DNA of 64,000 nt from Hydractinia symbiolongicarpus (Eukaryota; Cnidaria; Hydrozoa; Anthoathecata; Hydractiniidae): contig NC_079878.1 of the NCBI RefSeq assembly GCF_029227915.1, positions 1,798,001-1,862,000 on the forward strand. The letters run 5' to 3'. Below the pieces are notes generated by a model. The model saw only the letters and a program-made list of their open reading frames with translations. It ran no database searches and had not been told where the DNA came from. A program made the translations under genes and the position numbers. Position 1 is the first letter of the stretch. Each line of letters starts with the position of its first letter. Shown here in pieces: positions 31,201 to 41,900 of this stretch.

Positions 31201-31843
31201 TAAGCCAATGTCGCATTACTGTGTTATAAATTTGCTAGAAACTGGTAACACAAGGTTATTTAACGTAATTTTTTAAATACAGTCACATCCACTTACAATC
31301 TAGTAGAAAATTCTGTCATTACTCTTCTCCGTGTTTTGTAAATTTACACTTTTTGGCTGTTGGCTTCAAGTCTTGAGCTTCTGGATTTATGCTGCACCAG
31401 AGACAACAGAGACGGCCTATTTAAACCACTAAGGTCATTTTATAGATCTAGATTTTATTTTATATAATACACATATAATATGATATGTGTATTATTGAAT
31501 ACACATAAATTTTTTAAGAAATCTGAAAAAAGGAACTTTTGAAGCTATTCTTGTTTTTCCTTAATGTGAAATTTTCAAAATATGATATGTATTTTAATTT
31601 AATCAAACATGTCATTACCATTTACCCCAGTAATTCTATACATAGCACATAAATACTCGTAATCTCCATACATAAAGAGACGGATCTTTAAATTATTCCA
31701 CGTCTTATTTGCAGCATCCTAATTTGGATTTTAATCTCTCTAGGCAGATTCTTAAATTTGTCACGGGATTCTTTGCTTCAAATATGCTGAAGATGGTTGT
31801 AATTTTTTGCGATTGGGGTTTCTAATATCAGCCACTTGATAGC
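28251..31843. other. Non-coding stretch with small repeats
   Basis: No convincing gene. It holds a direct repeat TAGAATGTTAGCCCACGT (28467 and 28497) and an imperfect inverted repeat (28856-28886 with 28912-28943, arms around CTTCGACCCCTGGCTCTTTC). A diverged copy of the ACTAGTCG...CCCGT...AATCCAC repeat family lies near 30180-30330. ORFs such as 30229-30462 are chance frames over that repeat. Confidence 0.45.
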
Positions 31844-32302
31844 TCATTTTGAAACTGTTATCACCTTGGTCACCACCAATTTTGACATGATTTCATCATC
31901 CGGTATAAATGAGTGATGAACTAATTGATTATTTTTACTCAGTTCTGTTAGCCGGTTTAATATATGACCAACAATATTGTAAAGGTATACCCCGGGTTTG
32001 GGATCTACAACAAGCTGCTTATTATTGCTACTAAATTTCCGAGTTGGAGGAGCTAGCTCAGCAACAAGCCCTCTCCCTATCCACTTGTCTCCAACCTGTC
32101 TTGTTGTTTTTTTCGATGCGAGCTTGGTGTCAAAAGTGGCAAGCCATCGGGAATTATTTCGCATAAGGTTCAATGGCAAATTCAAAGTGGCTTTCATGGT
32201 GGCAGCAGTCTTAGCCGGAATGGAGACATGATGGATTTCTGCGATTATATGTTTTCGCTGCTCCTTGTCGCATTTTTTCATGATCGCAGCTGTTTGTTTC
32301 AC
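31844..32302 (-). pseudogene. Unrecognised conserved-looking ORF remnant
   Basis: A 152-residue minus frame. It has HIIAEIHHVSIPAKTAATMK, LNLPLNLMRNNSRWLATFDT and KLASKKTTRQVGDKW, then DPKPGVYLYNIVGHILNRL and ELSKNNQLVHHSFIPDDEI. The composition is protein-like, and I have the impression of a recurring cnidarian uncharacterised, element-linked protein, but I cannot name a domain. The start at 32302 is uncertain because its upstream side is replaced by the cassette at 32313-32432. It is probably a 5'-truncated fragment. Confidence 0.4.
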
Positions 32303-32312
32303 AAATACATCA

Positions 32313-32432
32313 CTGGAATAAGTTTTCCAGTGGTTTCTTATTCTTTGGAGAAAAACCTCCTTTTTTTCATTGACATCTTTGTCTTAAAAGACTAGTTATA
32401 GCTGCATTGCGATGTAGTTACTCCTATTTTCT
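32313..32432 (+). repeat. Dispersed ~115-bp cassette (third copy)
   Basis: GTTTTCCAGTGGTTTCTTAT...CTGCATTGCGATGTAGTTAC also occurs at about 20618-20730 and 25455-25575, where it sits just before a USP Cys box. Here it stands alone, next to an unrelated ORF. Confidence 0.6.
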
Positions 32433-33417
32433 CTCTCCTGAAATCATGTTGATTATATTTTTGGCAGTTTTGCTCCGGTCAGATAAGCTTCTTTTACTGC
32501 TTTCATTTTATAGTTTTCTTGGCATGCTGATCGCTGTTACCGTTATTGACTATAATAAATAATTGGTTTTTATTTTTAGTCTTTGATAGGTATATAATTT
32601 ATATATAGTAGAAATATGAATAATTTTCAGGAAAATGCAGATATATATGTATATATCCTAAATTCTTATTCATATACTTGGGGTCCTTTTGTAGCAAATT
32701 TAATCGCTTAATTCAGTAGTGTTGACTGTTTAATTTTGATACCAACCAAATGTGTCATGCATTTTTCAATAATTGTCGATACAAGCTTGGACGGGCTTAG
32801 CTTCAAAATGTTGTTGGGTGTCATCAATTCTGGCTCAATGGGTTTTTTCCGCCTTCCACCTTTTTTAGATTTTATAGGCCGTCACCCCCCCCCCCCCCCC
32901 CCTTAGATTTAATTTTTGAGAAATTTTATGCACTGCCTTCTTTCCATTTTATTGGGTATTTTGAGTTGTGCAGTAGCATTTATTACAAAATTTGATGGAT
33001 GTATTTTGATTACATCTTGCTCAGAAGTCCCCCTGAAATGCTGACTGAAGGCTAGAGAGGTTTTCCTTCACATGATAGGAAACTCTTCCATTCAAAATAT
33101 TTCCAAATATGCGACAAAGTTTATTTAGTTCTGCCATTCTATTGGTGTATTTTAAAAAATATTATGTAACCAGTTTAATCGTTAGCCTCTTCAATTATAT
33201 TTTTTTAACTTAGTCAAAAGCTTTCTGGAAACATAAAGTTTCACATTTCATGACCAAAGCTTTTTTTCCTGTTTGTGCCACCGTTTTGAAAATTTGAATT
33301 TGGTCAACTTTGATGACAAATATTTTTCCGAAAAAAACTGAAAGCATGGAACTTTAAAAAATTGAAAGTATAATCCTTGAGCTTTCGAAACGATAAGTTT
33401 CATAAGGTGAAAAACTC
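32433..33417. other. Non-coding, homopolymer C tract
   Basis: A/T-rich with about 18 consecutive C at 32885-32902. Nothing coding is seen. Confidence 0.5.
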
Positions 33418-33634
33418 AATGCATCGATTAAACGCCCCCTTCTTATAAACGCCCCCCCCCCGCCCTAAATATCAAAATATTTAATAAACGCCCCCCTCGA
33501 ATAAACGTCCCCTATCAAAAGGGGAGTTTAATCGAAATAGCAGCAATGCTCATGTTATAGTCCTCTCCCTGGCCTATGTATGACATGGCAGTGTACTACG
33601 AATAAAAACAAAGTTTAATTGTTTCAAATTTTTA

Positions 33635-34048
33635 TTATTTATTATAAACAGGAAACTTTCTGTACACTCCTTTTCGTTTTAAAATAAGTTTTATTTTAGA
33701 TTGTGTTTTATTGTTTGCAGGAACAACCAAACCAACCTCTCTTTGCCTTTTCCCTGTCACTACCACACGTATCATATTGTCTTCACTTTGGTTGAGAAAA
33801 TGATAGCAAAGGCTAGAAATCTCTAAAGGTATATGCCCCACCAGCACCCCGTGTTCTTCATCTCGATACACACCAACACAGTATTTATCATACTGCTGAG
33901 GCTCTTCTCTTGAGTAGGAAGCAGTAAAGAGAATTTCACCGATTGTAGAGGACCACATCGACCTGTAAGCATGATGACCTCGGATGACACTAATCAAGTC
34001 TGTTTTATGGCGCATTTTAAAGGGATAGTGACCACTTACTCGGGCCAT
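33635..34048 (-). CDS. HIRAN-like domain protein
   Basis: A single intact 137-residue frame. It begins MARVSGHYPFKMRHKTDLIS, then VIRGHHAYRSMWSSTIGEIL, YDKYCVGVYRDEEHGVLVGH and IPLEISSLCYHFLNQ, and ends with IRVVVTGKRQREVG and a Lys-rich tail. The GHHxYxxxWxPxxGExL, D+xAVxVxxdxxxVGHxP and VTGKRxxGxGLxVP pattern is that of HIRAN-like segments in many animal uncharacterised proteins. HIRAN folds are known to bind DNA ends or stalled forks in Rad5/HLTF. It starts only about 150 bp from the divergent partner gene, so both probably share a promoter. It could be element cargo or an accessory DNA-end-binding protein. There is no frameshift. Confidence 0.65.
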   Translation of the reverse strand: MARVSGHYPFKMRHKTDLISVIRGHHAYRSMWSSTIGEILFTASYSREEPQQYDKYCVGVYRDEEHGVLVGHIPLEISSLCYHFLNQSEDNMIRVVVTGKRQREVGLVVPANNKTQSKIKLILKRKGVYRKFPVYNK

Positions 34049-34199
34049 ATTTTTACTTCTAATAAAATGTAGCTACGTAATGTTTATTTTGTTTGCTTGC
34101 TTGTATTTCTTATATTGTCATCATAGTCGTTCGAATCGATTCATTTAAAAAAATCAAAGCAACATTATTTTAATTGTTCTTCGACACGCAAAAGTCAAT

Positions 34200-34527
34200 A
34201 TGGCAGAATTATCTGATTTGACCTCGCATAAAGGCAAAGAAGAAGAGCATTTACAATGCAGTTTAAAAAGTAAGTTGTGGGATTTGCCATTGAAAACAGC
34301 AACAGAGCAGCAGCTCTCAAGATCATCTGATTTCATGTTTCAAGGAAGGGAAGAAAACTGAAGCAGGAGCGAATCTTTTAAAAAACCAGACGCTGCTGCT
34401 CCAAAATAAGGAACTTGACTTGAACCCGTTCGAAATTTCCGAAAAAGATATCGCTGCCGCTGCACCAACACTAAAAGTGATTGATGAAAATGATATAGAT
34501 GAAGAAATCGACATACTTAACTGTTGA
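34200..34527 (+). CDS. Small acidic/helical protein, partner of the HIRAN-like gene
   Basis: Exon 1 (34200-34269) begins MAELSDLTSHKGKEEEHLQC and ends at a GTAAGT donor. A 52-bp intron ends CTCTCAAG at 34321. Exon 2 (34322-34527) continues in phase 1 through CFKEGKKTEAGANLLKNQTL, LDLNPFEISEKDIAAAAPTL and DENDIDEEIDILNC to a TGA. The spliced frame is 91 residues with no break, whereas the unspliced frame stops at 34359-34361. I do not recognise a named domain. The conserved-looking NPFxIS..IAAA.PTLKV run suggests a small helical protein. Divergent from the HIRAN-like gene within the same TIR element. Confidence 0.6.
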
Positions 34528-34695
34528 ATATTTATTGTTGTATCATATTTTTTGTTTGTATTTCGTTTATTTGACTAACTACAAATATAATAACAATTTG
34601 CAATTTTAACATTTTTTAATAAACGCCCCCTCGATTAAACGCCCCCTAAATATCAGAATATTCAATAAACGCCTCCGGCGTTTAATCGATGCATT

Positions 34696-35390
34696 ACGGT
34701 AACGTTATAGCCGACCTGTTAGCTAGGTCACTTTTTGACTCGACATTTACCGTCTCGTCTTATTTACGTTTGCTGCGCTTGAAAACGACAACAAAATTGT
34801 TTTTTGTTTTTTCTACAACATCTGAAGACCTTAGATTCTAGTTATATAGATTTACATAAGGCCGCGCGAGGGTAAAATTTCTGTTGTCGACATTAGAAGT
34901 TGTGCCTTTATCAGCAACTTTGTTATAAAATTTTCGAAGCTCGCCCCAGACTGCCGGCAAATTCGCTTAAATTCCATTATACGGTCGTTAGAATCACCTT
35001 TGATTCCGAAACGGATTTGGAAACCCAGGTTTGGGAAACTTACCCAAATTGGTCCTAGGTGGTTCCTAGTTACCCACGCGGTGAAAAATTATTGACACTC
35101 ACGCGGTGAAAAATCATTGACGTCACTACTTCGTTTCCAAGTTATTTGGCCTCAATTTGAGGTGCACTGTAATAGCTTCATTAATTTTAAAATAGTGTTA
35201 ATGACGTCGCGCCGTTACGTTAGAAAATTTGACATTTGAGACTTAACTTTTTCGGCGATATCAAAGGAAAATGAACACATCCACCTTGCCTGTCACACAC
35301 AGACACCCTCAGCGTATTATAATATAGATACAGTCAGCAACTATTACAACTGCATCTGAACCAAATCAACAATGAGATTTTTTGTATATA
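34696..35390. other. Non-coding flank
   Basis: No gene seen. It contains a direct repeat CACGCGGTGAAAAAT (35076 and 35101) and ends in a TATTATAATATAGATAC terminus of the hairpin-repeat family. Confidence 0.4.
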
Positions 35391-35394
35391 TTGT

Positions 35395-35580
35395 GTATTT
35401 GCAAAATACTAGTCCGTTGCCCGTAGAAAAATCCACGGGTTCGCCTGTCCTTTTTATACTGCACTGCGTGCGTCTTGCTACTTGGGCCGCTAAGCTACCA
35501 TTTTGCGTGACAGACAGACGTATACGGGTATTATAATATAGACTAGCCGGGAAACCCGGCGTCGAAACGCCGGGTTAAGC
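35395..35580 (+). repeat. Hairpin-headed short repeat
   Basis: It starts ACTAGTCCGTTGCCCGTAGA...AATCCACGGGTTCGCC and ends GACAGACAGACGTATACGGG TATTATAATATAGACTAG. The same head and tail occur at 44565-44830 and in part at 30200. A SINE- or MITE-like family is likely. Confidence 0.55.
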
Positions 35581-37200
35581 CACAAGTAAAGGTGTGATCC
35601 GGCATTGAACACTCTGTGGAGCGCTTAATAAGAGCCGTAAACTGTCCCACACGATCAGGTGGAGCGCTTTAGTACAGGTATACAGTATGTCGTTAATCAT
35701 TTGAAGCGCATACACCGTTATAGTGTGCGACTGTAACATATTTTTCAAAAAATAACTTTCCCGCAACGATAACTGATATAAAAACAGAGTTTACAAAGTG
35801 TTGTTACTCCATCATAGCAAAAACAATCGTCAATTCTATTTCATTTTGCGGAATAACTTTTTGCGCAAGTTAAAAAATTAATCGTGACACTGAGCTGAAC
35901 GCTTAGTACAGTTAAACCGTGTTGCACAGGCGTAAATCAAGTTAAGCGCATACACCATTATAGTGTGCGACTGTAACATATTTTTTTTAAATTACTTTCC
36001 CGCAACAATAGCTGATTTGAAAACAGAGTTTACAAACCGTTGTTACCCTGTCATAGCAAAAACAATCGGTCAATATTATTTTATTTTGTGGAAAAGTCTT
36101 TTTAAAAGTTAAAAAATTAATCGTGACACTGGGCTGAGCGCTTAGTACAGTTAAACCGTGTTGTACAGCGTATAGGAATAATACCCTTTTGAAAAAAACT
36201 TTCTCGCAGACACAGGGCTGAGCGGTTAGTCCAGGCGTGATTCCCAAGAAAGTTTAAAAATTAATTGTCACAGTGGTGGGCTGACCTTAGTATATACAGG
36301 TAAACGGTGTTGCACATGCCCATAGGCGTAACAGCCTTTTACAAAAAACAGTCTGTTTTTACCACTGGGCTAACCGCTTAGTACAGTTAAACACGGTTGA
36401 ACAGGCGCATAAGGCGTATTACCCTTTTCCAAAAATGTTCATTGCAACTTCGGTTTAAATAAAAACACAGGGAACAGCCTGTCGTTACTCGTCCAGCCAA
36501 AACAATCGCTCAGCCATTTCATTTGCAGAAAAAGTTTGCAGAAAAATAAAATATGTAGCTATACCTAGCTAGCTAACTGCATTTAGCATAAAAATTATAT
36601 ATTGCTTAAGAATATTGTTGTAGCCAAACTGCATTTTATACTTTCACTTTTTAAGGAGCTAGCTAAATAGCCACAGCCTCAACATAAAAATAAATGTTGG
36701 CTATGATAAAAAGCTCTTATACCAAACAGAATAGCAATAAGTGAAGCTCTAGCTAGCTAGTAGCTATAGCTAGCTAATCTTCGTTCCTAGCCAAACATCC
36801 TAAAACTGGTGCGTTTAAGATCTGTACGTTGCTAAAAAACGTGACAATATATTTATCCTAACATTGAAAACAAACAGAAAACAAATATTACAAATATATA
36901 AGGCTTTTAGAAGATAAAAAAGTCAAACAGGCCTACAAACCTCACACACTGACCACAAACACGACCATTATCAAAATAGCCTTTGTTCCGCGAAGATCTT
37001 GGATTCTTTCTTGTCGCGAAAATCTTGGTTTTTTTAAAGAATCAGGCGTTGTGAATGGTATTCCACGCGCGAGCGGTCAAAACAAAGTCGGTAAAAATAT
37101 ATCGCATTTGGTATCGGCGCGTAATTTACAAATATTCGTGTTTCCGTTACGGGACGCGGCTTTCGCGGACACACAGACAGACGGAATACGGCTATTATTA
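35548..37200. repeat. Longer hairpin-headed repeat
   Basis: The head AACCCGGCGT-CGAA-ACGCCGGGTT is a perfect 10-bp stem with a 4-nt loop (35554-35577). The tail ACACACAGACAGACGGAATACGGCTATTATTA ends near 37198, like the shorter family. The interior has repeated blocks GTACAGTTAAACCGTGTTG (about 35907 and 36146, variant near 36381), ACCATTATAGTGTGCGACTG (35709 and 35951) and GTTTACAAAG/CC..TGTTAC. No coding is evident. Confidence 0.5.
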
Positions 37201-39340
37201 AAGAGACATTTAAGGTAAATATAAAAAAATGAATTACATAATCAATACCTTCAACTACAATCTTTTTGTTTCTAATTTCCTTATCAACAAGTGGCAGACT
37301 ATCTATATAAATATATGTGGGTCTATATAGGTATAGATGGCTATGGGAAAATTAATAACGAAGAAAAGTGTGGAAATGTGAGTAAAAAAATATATTGTAT
37401 AATTAGTTGTATTAGTTATACTGTACGCATTGTATATACAGTGGACTCTCTGTAACTCCAACTCTTACTCTCAAATAATTTCGCCAGCACGGTGGGAATT
37501 TTCTAATAAACTCTCATAACTGTCAATTACTCGAACACCCATAACTCGAATCTCTCCTTAACTTAACCTTTTTTTGCTCTCTTTGGGTATTTTCCCTTAA
37601 CTGCAGTGTCGTGACATGTATCTAAAACTTTATATGAGACAAGCCGTTTTTTTTGCATTTTTTTGGCTCTGCAAACGTAAATCTACCGTCCCTGTAGACA
37701 AGATCCTTCAGTGCAGCTTGCTGTATTGTAAACCTTTTTCATCTTCAAAGTCTAAACTGATTCGATTTTTTTCATATTTACATGTGCGAGGGGGTCTTAA
37801 ATGATTCATATGTCATTAGGACAAAGCATAAACACGATTCTTTGGTATTAAAGTATATTAAATTTATACAAAAGCTTGGAAATACTCCGAAGACTCTATT
37901 ACCCGAAGCTCTCTATAACTTGAACAGTTTCTGATTCCTCATGCTGTTTGGGTATGTGAGAGAAATTGCGTTACGGGGAATGGAATTTCGTTCTCCCGCA
38001 CAAACATGGCTTGTAACCACTAAGCTACCATGCTATTGAAAACAGCTAACTATTTTTTTACTGACTAATTACCTGTTCTCCTTAGTGCCTAATTTGCTTG
38101 GAAATGTTACTTGAACTCACCCAAAGTAACACAAAGTATTAAAACTTCATTTTTAGAAGTCTTACAAAAAGGACCATCGATTTATCAAGTCAGCAGATTT
38201 AATAATTCCGTGTTTACCCTTTTTTGTTTGAACCTGTTGATTTCAATTTGTCAATCTAAATTTCAGAAGTTAGATTTCCAACTTTTTGGATTTATCAAAC
38301 GAAACAATTAATTTCCTCAAAAAGTTTCCATTGAAAAAACTTTTAATTCGAGAATTCGGATCAAAAAAGGATAATAAACAGTCAATTTTTTTTAATTCTC
38401 TAATCGATCTCAACAAAATAAATCCTGTTTTGTCCACGGCTTTAAAAATCGTGTATTGCCTGCTTAATATGTTACCTGTTTAACAAAGGTATCAAAAACC
38501 AGATTGAATAAATTTTATATACATACATTTATATATATAATATACGTTTTGCATTACATGGCATTAATTTGTATCTTTCTAATAAATTCCCTTTTCAAAT
38601 CAAAGAGTCAAAAAGAGGTTAAAGAGCTAATAAATAAACAAATTGGTGTTATTTCAGTTTATGACAAATTTGTATTCTTGTTTTTCATTTTTAAAACGTG
38701 CTTTCTTTTTCAGATCAGCTGTTATCAAACCGTGCACCATTAGCATTTTCAAAGCATTCTCAACAAGAGAGTAAATTTTGAAGGCTTAAATAATGAAATA
38801 TTTACCTGCTTATTGCTGAATTATTTAACAATGAACTATTTCATCATTCAAATTGAGTTCGTTCAGAACTTATTATCTTTGAATTGACAAGTTAATACAT
38901 AACAAGATTTGTATTCTGAAATTTTCAGAATTTTCCTAATCAGTTTTAAAAATATCCAGTTAAAATTTTAACTTTTATTTTAGAATATATACTTCATATA
39001 GCTATGCAAAGTTTTTATTTTTTATTTATTCGCGGTTGTAACGAGGTGGAGATTCGTGTTTCAAATCCAAGCTTCTGCGACTACGATCTTCGCAGTTTTG
39101 GACACGGTGTAAGTGACTCACGAAATTTGCTATGCGGAAACCATGGACAAACGATGAGCTATATTTGAATGCGTCTATATTACAGAATGTATTTTCATCG
39201 AATATACCATGATTTCTCAAAGAACTACACGACGAAGTCAGATTGACCAAGTCAAATTACAGTTTTTTTAGTTTTATAATTTTCCCTCGCAATATATCGT
39301 CGAATTATCAGCGGTAATTTACCCAGTGCTTGTTGTTCTT
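37201..39340. other. Non-coding with tRNA-like and pogo-type end fragments
   Basis: Near 37441 CAGTGGACTCTCTGTAACTC looks like a Tigger/pogo-type end, with a diverged inner copy near 37880-37925. Near 37995-38035 (minus) GGTAGCTTAGTGGTTACAAG matches a pol III A box and is followed by a poor B box, so a tRNA-derived SINE is possible. The rest is A/T-rich with no credible ORF. Confidence 0.4.
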
Positions 39341-39344
39341 TTCT

Positions 39345-39470
39345 TTAGCTAGTGCAGCTTTGTGGCACCATAAAAGCTGGTGAAGCTTTGTTGCACCATA
39401 AAAGCTAGTGCAGCTTTGTTGTACCATTGTCGCACCATAAGAGCTAGTGCAGCTATGTTGCACCATAAAA
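39345..39470 (+). repeat. Minisatellite, four ~28-bp units
   Basis: Units of AGCTAGTGCAGCTTTGTTGC-ACCATAA with small changes, beginning at 39347. The short ORFs on both strands here are products of the repeat. Confidence 0.7.
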
Positions 39471-39566
39471 GTACAATTATTATAATTAATATATATGTTA
39501 TATTATATATAAAAAACTGCTTCTGTGCTAGAGGCACATGTGGTGTGAATTGGATTAAAATGTAAG

Positions 39567-41900
39567 ATGTCTCTCCTGAAAATTACTCATGGATCGTTTA
39601 ATCAATTCCATTCTATGTTCGGCGAAAGTGCTGGAAAACATTGTGCTTGTTGTAGCTTGTATGCAGTTTCTTTTTCAACATCATTACGAAAGCAGATAAA
39701 CTAAACAAATCTCTGAAAAAAAAACATACCTACATACATAGATTTATTTGTGTTGCGAAACTCCCTAAAAAGAACTGTGTCTACTTGTTTGATTCTCACA
39801 CCAAAAATAAGTGCGGTCAAACAACACCTGATGGTTTTTGTTCTTTAATGGAATTCCAAAGAAAGAGAGATTTAGAAATATACCTTCATACAACCTACAT
39901 TGATCTAACGACAGTTGATTAGCCATATGAATTACAATACATAAGTATTGATTCAGATGAAGAAGTAAGTCTTTCTCGACTATATTCTAACAAAGTCAAT
40001 ATAGAAAAGTGTCGTTTACGCATGGCAACGGAAGCCAACAAGGAAAAATGTAAAAATAAGACATGCAACTGATTCCAACAAGAAGAAAGCTAAAAAGCAG
40101 CATGCAACTAAGGAGAATAAGCAAAGACCTAAAAAAACAGCAAGCAACAGAACACAACAGGGAGCAATCTAGAAAACGAAAGGCAACTGTTTCCAATAAG
40201 GAGAAAACAAATACATATAACAATGCTGATGCTAAGCGCAAACAAAAAAGTGCTAAAACAATAAATGATTGCATTTTAAATTTCCCAAAAGGTATTCAGA
40301 ATGGCCCCTACTATGTCTGCATAGTTTGTAATAGGAGCCTTTACAAGAAAACTGTGAAATCATTTAGCAAAAACAATTATGAAGTTTATACTTTGTGTTT
40401 ACCGATGTTCTATGCTTTGATTCTCATGCTTACATTTACATAACTTGCGATAAGTATTTCAAAAAAGCTGAGATACCCCGCAGGCTGTTTGTAATAAGTT
40501 AAATATTGTTGATCTTCCTAATGAAATTCAATGTTTAAACAGAGTTGAGCAAATTCTGATTTCAAAAAGAATATTATTTTAAAAAATAGCTGTTATGCCT
40601 ACAGGTCAACAACAAAAGATAAAAGGTACTATTTGGAATGTTCCTATTTAAGTAGAAGCCGTTAATAACAGTCTTCCTCAGGGTATAGATAGTAGTAGTG
40701 TATTGTGTGTCAAACTGAAGAGAAAGTTGGATTCTCAAAGCCATATTGTGTTTCAAAGTAGTTTTTAAACGAAGCCCTGCAATATTTGAAAAATTTCAAT
40801 TCTACTCAGATGTGCTGATAAGAATGGATAATATAACTCAGGAATTTTTAAGTTTATGTGATACAGATGCTATGGTTGACACAAATGAATTTTCAGTAAC
40901 AGTTGACATTAATGATGACAATTTAGAAGCTGAAAATGAAAGAAAGTATGAATTGTGCAAGTAGCGATGAAATGTGTGTTATACCAAATTTCCAAAATCC
41001 AGATGATGAGGTTTTAGATTTTGCTCCTGGTGAGAATAAACAACCACAATCTTTTTTTTCTGACCAATACTGCGAGGAGCTTGCATTTCCCTTTTTACTT
41101 CCCTCTGGAAAATTTGTGTTATAAGGTTGCTAGACCAGTGTACTTGACAGCGACTAAATATTTCAGCCAGCGTTTGTTTTCAAATGCTGATTATATATTT
41201 TTTGCTCATTATGTAATGCAACAGTCAAATTTGCTTAATCTAATAATTATTGCAACAAAAAAGGTAAAGGGCACAATAACGGCTGTGCAGTTGCAAATTA
41301 ATTTTCATGAAACACTTCGTTCTTTTGTTTGTGAAGGTCAATGTTATCAATTTATGAACTGTATTAAAGGAACACCTGCTTATTTAAAACATTTTCTTTA
41401 CAATGTTTTACCAATGGTTAAACAGTTAGGATTGCCATCATACTTCCTTACTCTGTCATGTGCAGATTTAAGATGGGATGAACTGTTAGTGATAATAGGA
41501 AAATTAAATAACATTGATGTTAGCAGTAACGAATTGGATTATTTTAGCCGTTGTAGTATTCTTAATCAAAACCCAGTTTTAACTGCAAGGCACTTTCAAT
41601 ACAGAGTAGAGAATTTCTTTAGATAAATTTTGCTTCATAAGAGTAGTCCTATTGGCCAAGTAGCTAATTATGCTATTAAAGTCCAATTTCAGTTTGGAGG
41701 TTCACCCCACATCCATGCTTTTTTTGGTTGTTAGATTCACCAACTCTTACAAACGAAACCACAGACAGTTACACATCTTTTGTTGATAATACAATATGCG
41801 CAGACTTCCCTCATCCATTAATTGAGCCTGAATTTATAAGTAATCCTGCACATTATTTTCTAAAATCATTTTTCTTATGATAATGTGCTTAAATTCTTTT
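39567..41900 (+). pseudogene. Helitron-like RepHel protein, decayed N-terminal half
   Basis: An opening MSLLKITHGSFNQFHSMFGE, AGKHCACCSLYAV and YLFDSHTKNKCGQTT resembles the cysteine-protease-like front domain of some animal Helitron proteins (tentative). A Lys-rich stretch (40020-40260) is followed by FPKGIQNGPYYVCIVCNRSL. Shifted frames give NIVDLPNEIQCLNRVEQIL, KGTIWNVPI and VKLKRKLDS. 41021-41626 is a good Helitron_like_N block: KYFSQRLFSNADYIFFAHYV, FMNCIKGTPAYLKHFLYNVL and FLTLSCADLRWDEL. A stop follows. Then FQFGGSPHIHAFF supplies the first HUH motif (HIH at 41708-41716), soon lost. No tyrosine motif or helicase is visible. At least six frameshifts or stops. Confidence 0.7.

Larger units (their letters stand above)
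33418..34695. mobile_element. Compact TIR element with divergent HIRAN-like gene pair
   Basis: The ends AATGCATCGATTAAACGCC (33418) and the exact complement ending at 34695 form 19-bp inverted repeats. Both flanks carry many copies of AAACGCCCC-type motifs (at least three within 33425-33510 and three within 34620-34680). The 1278-bp interior contains two small divergent genes and no transposase that I recognise. No certain target duplication is visible. Confidence 0.75.

Noticed and set aside
37995-38035. tRNA gene on the minus strand
   Set aside because: The A box is good but the B box and acceptor stem are poor; it is more likely a tRNA-derived repeat.
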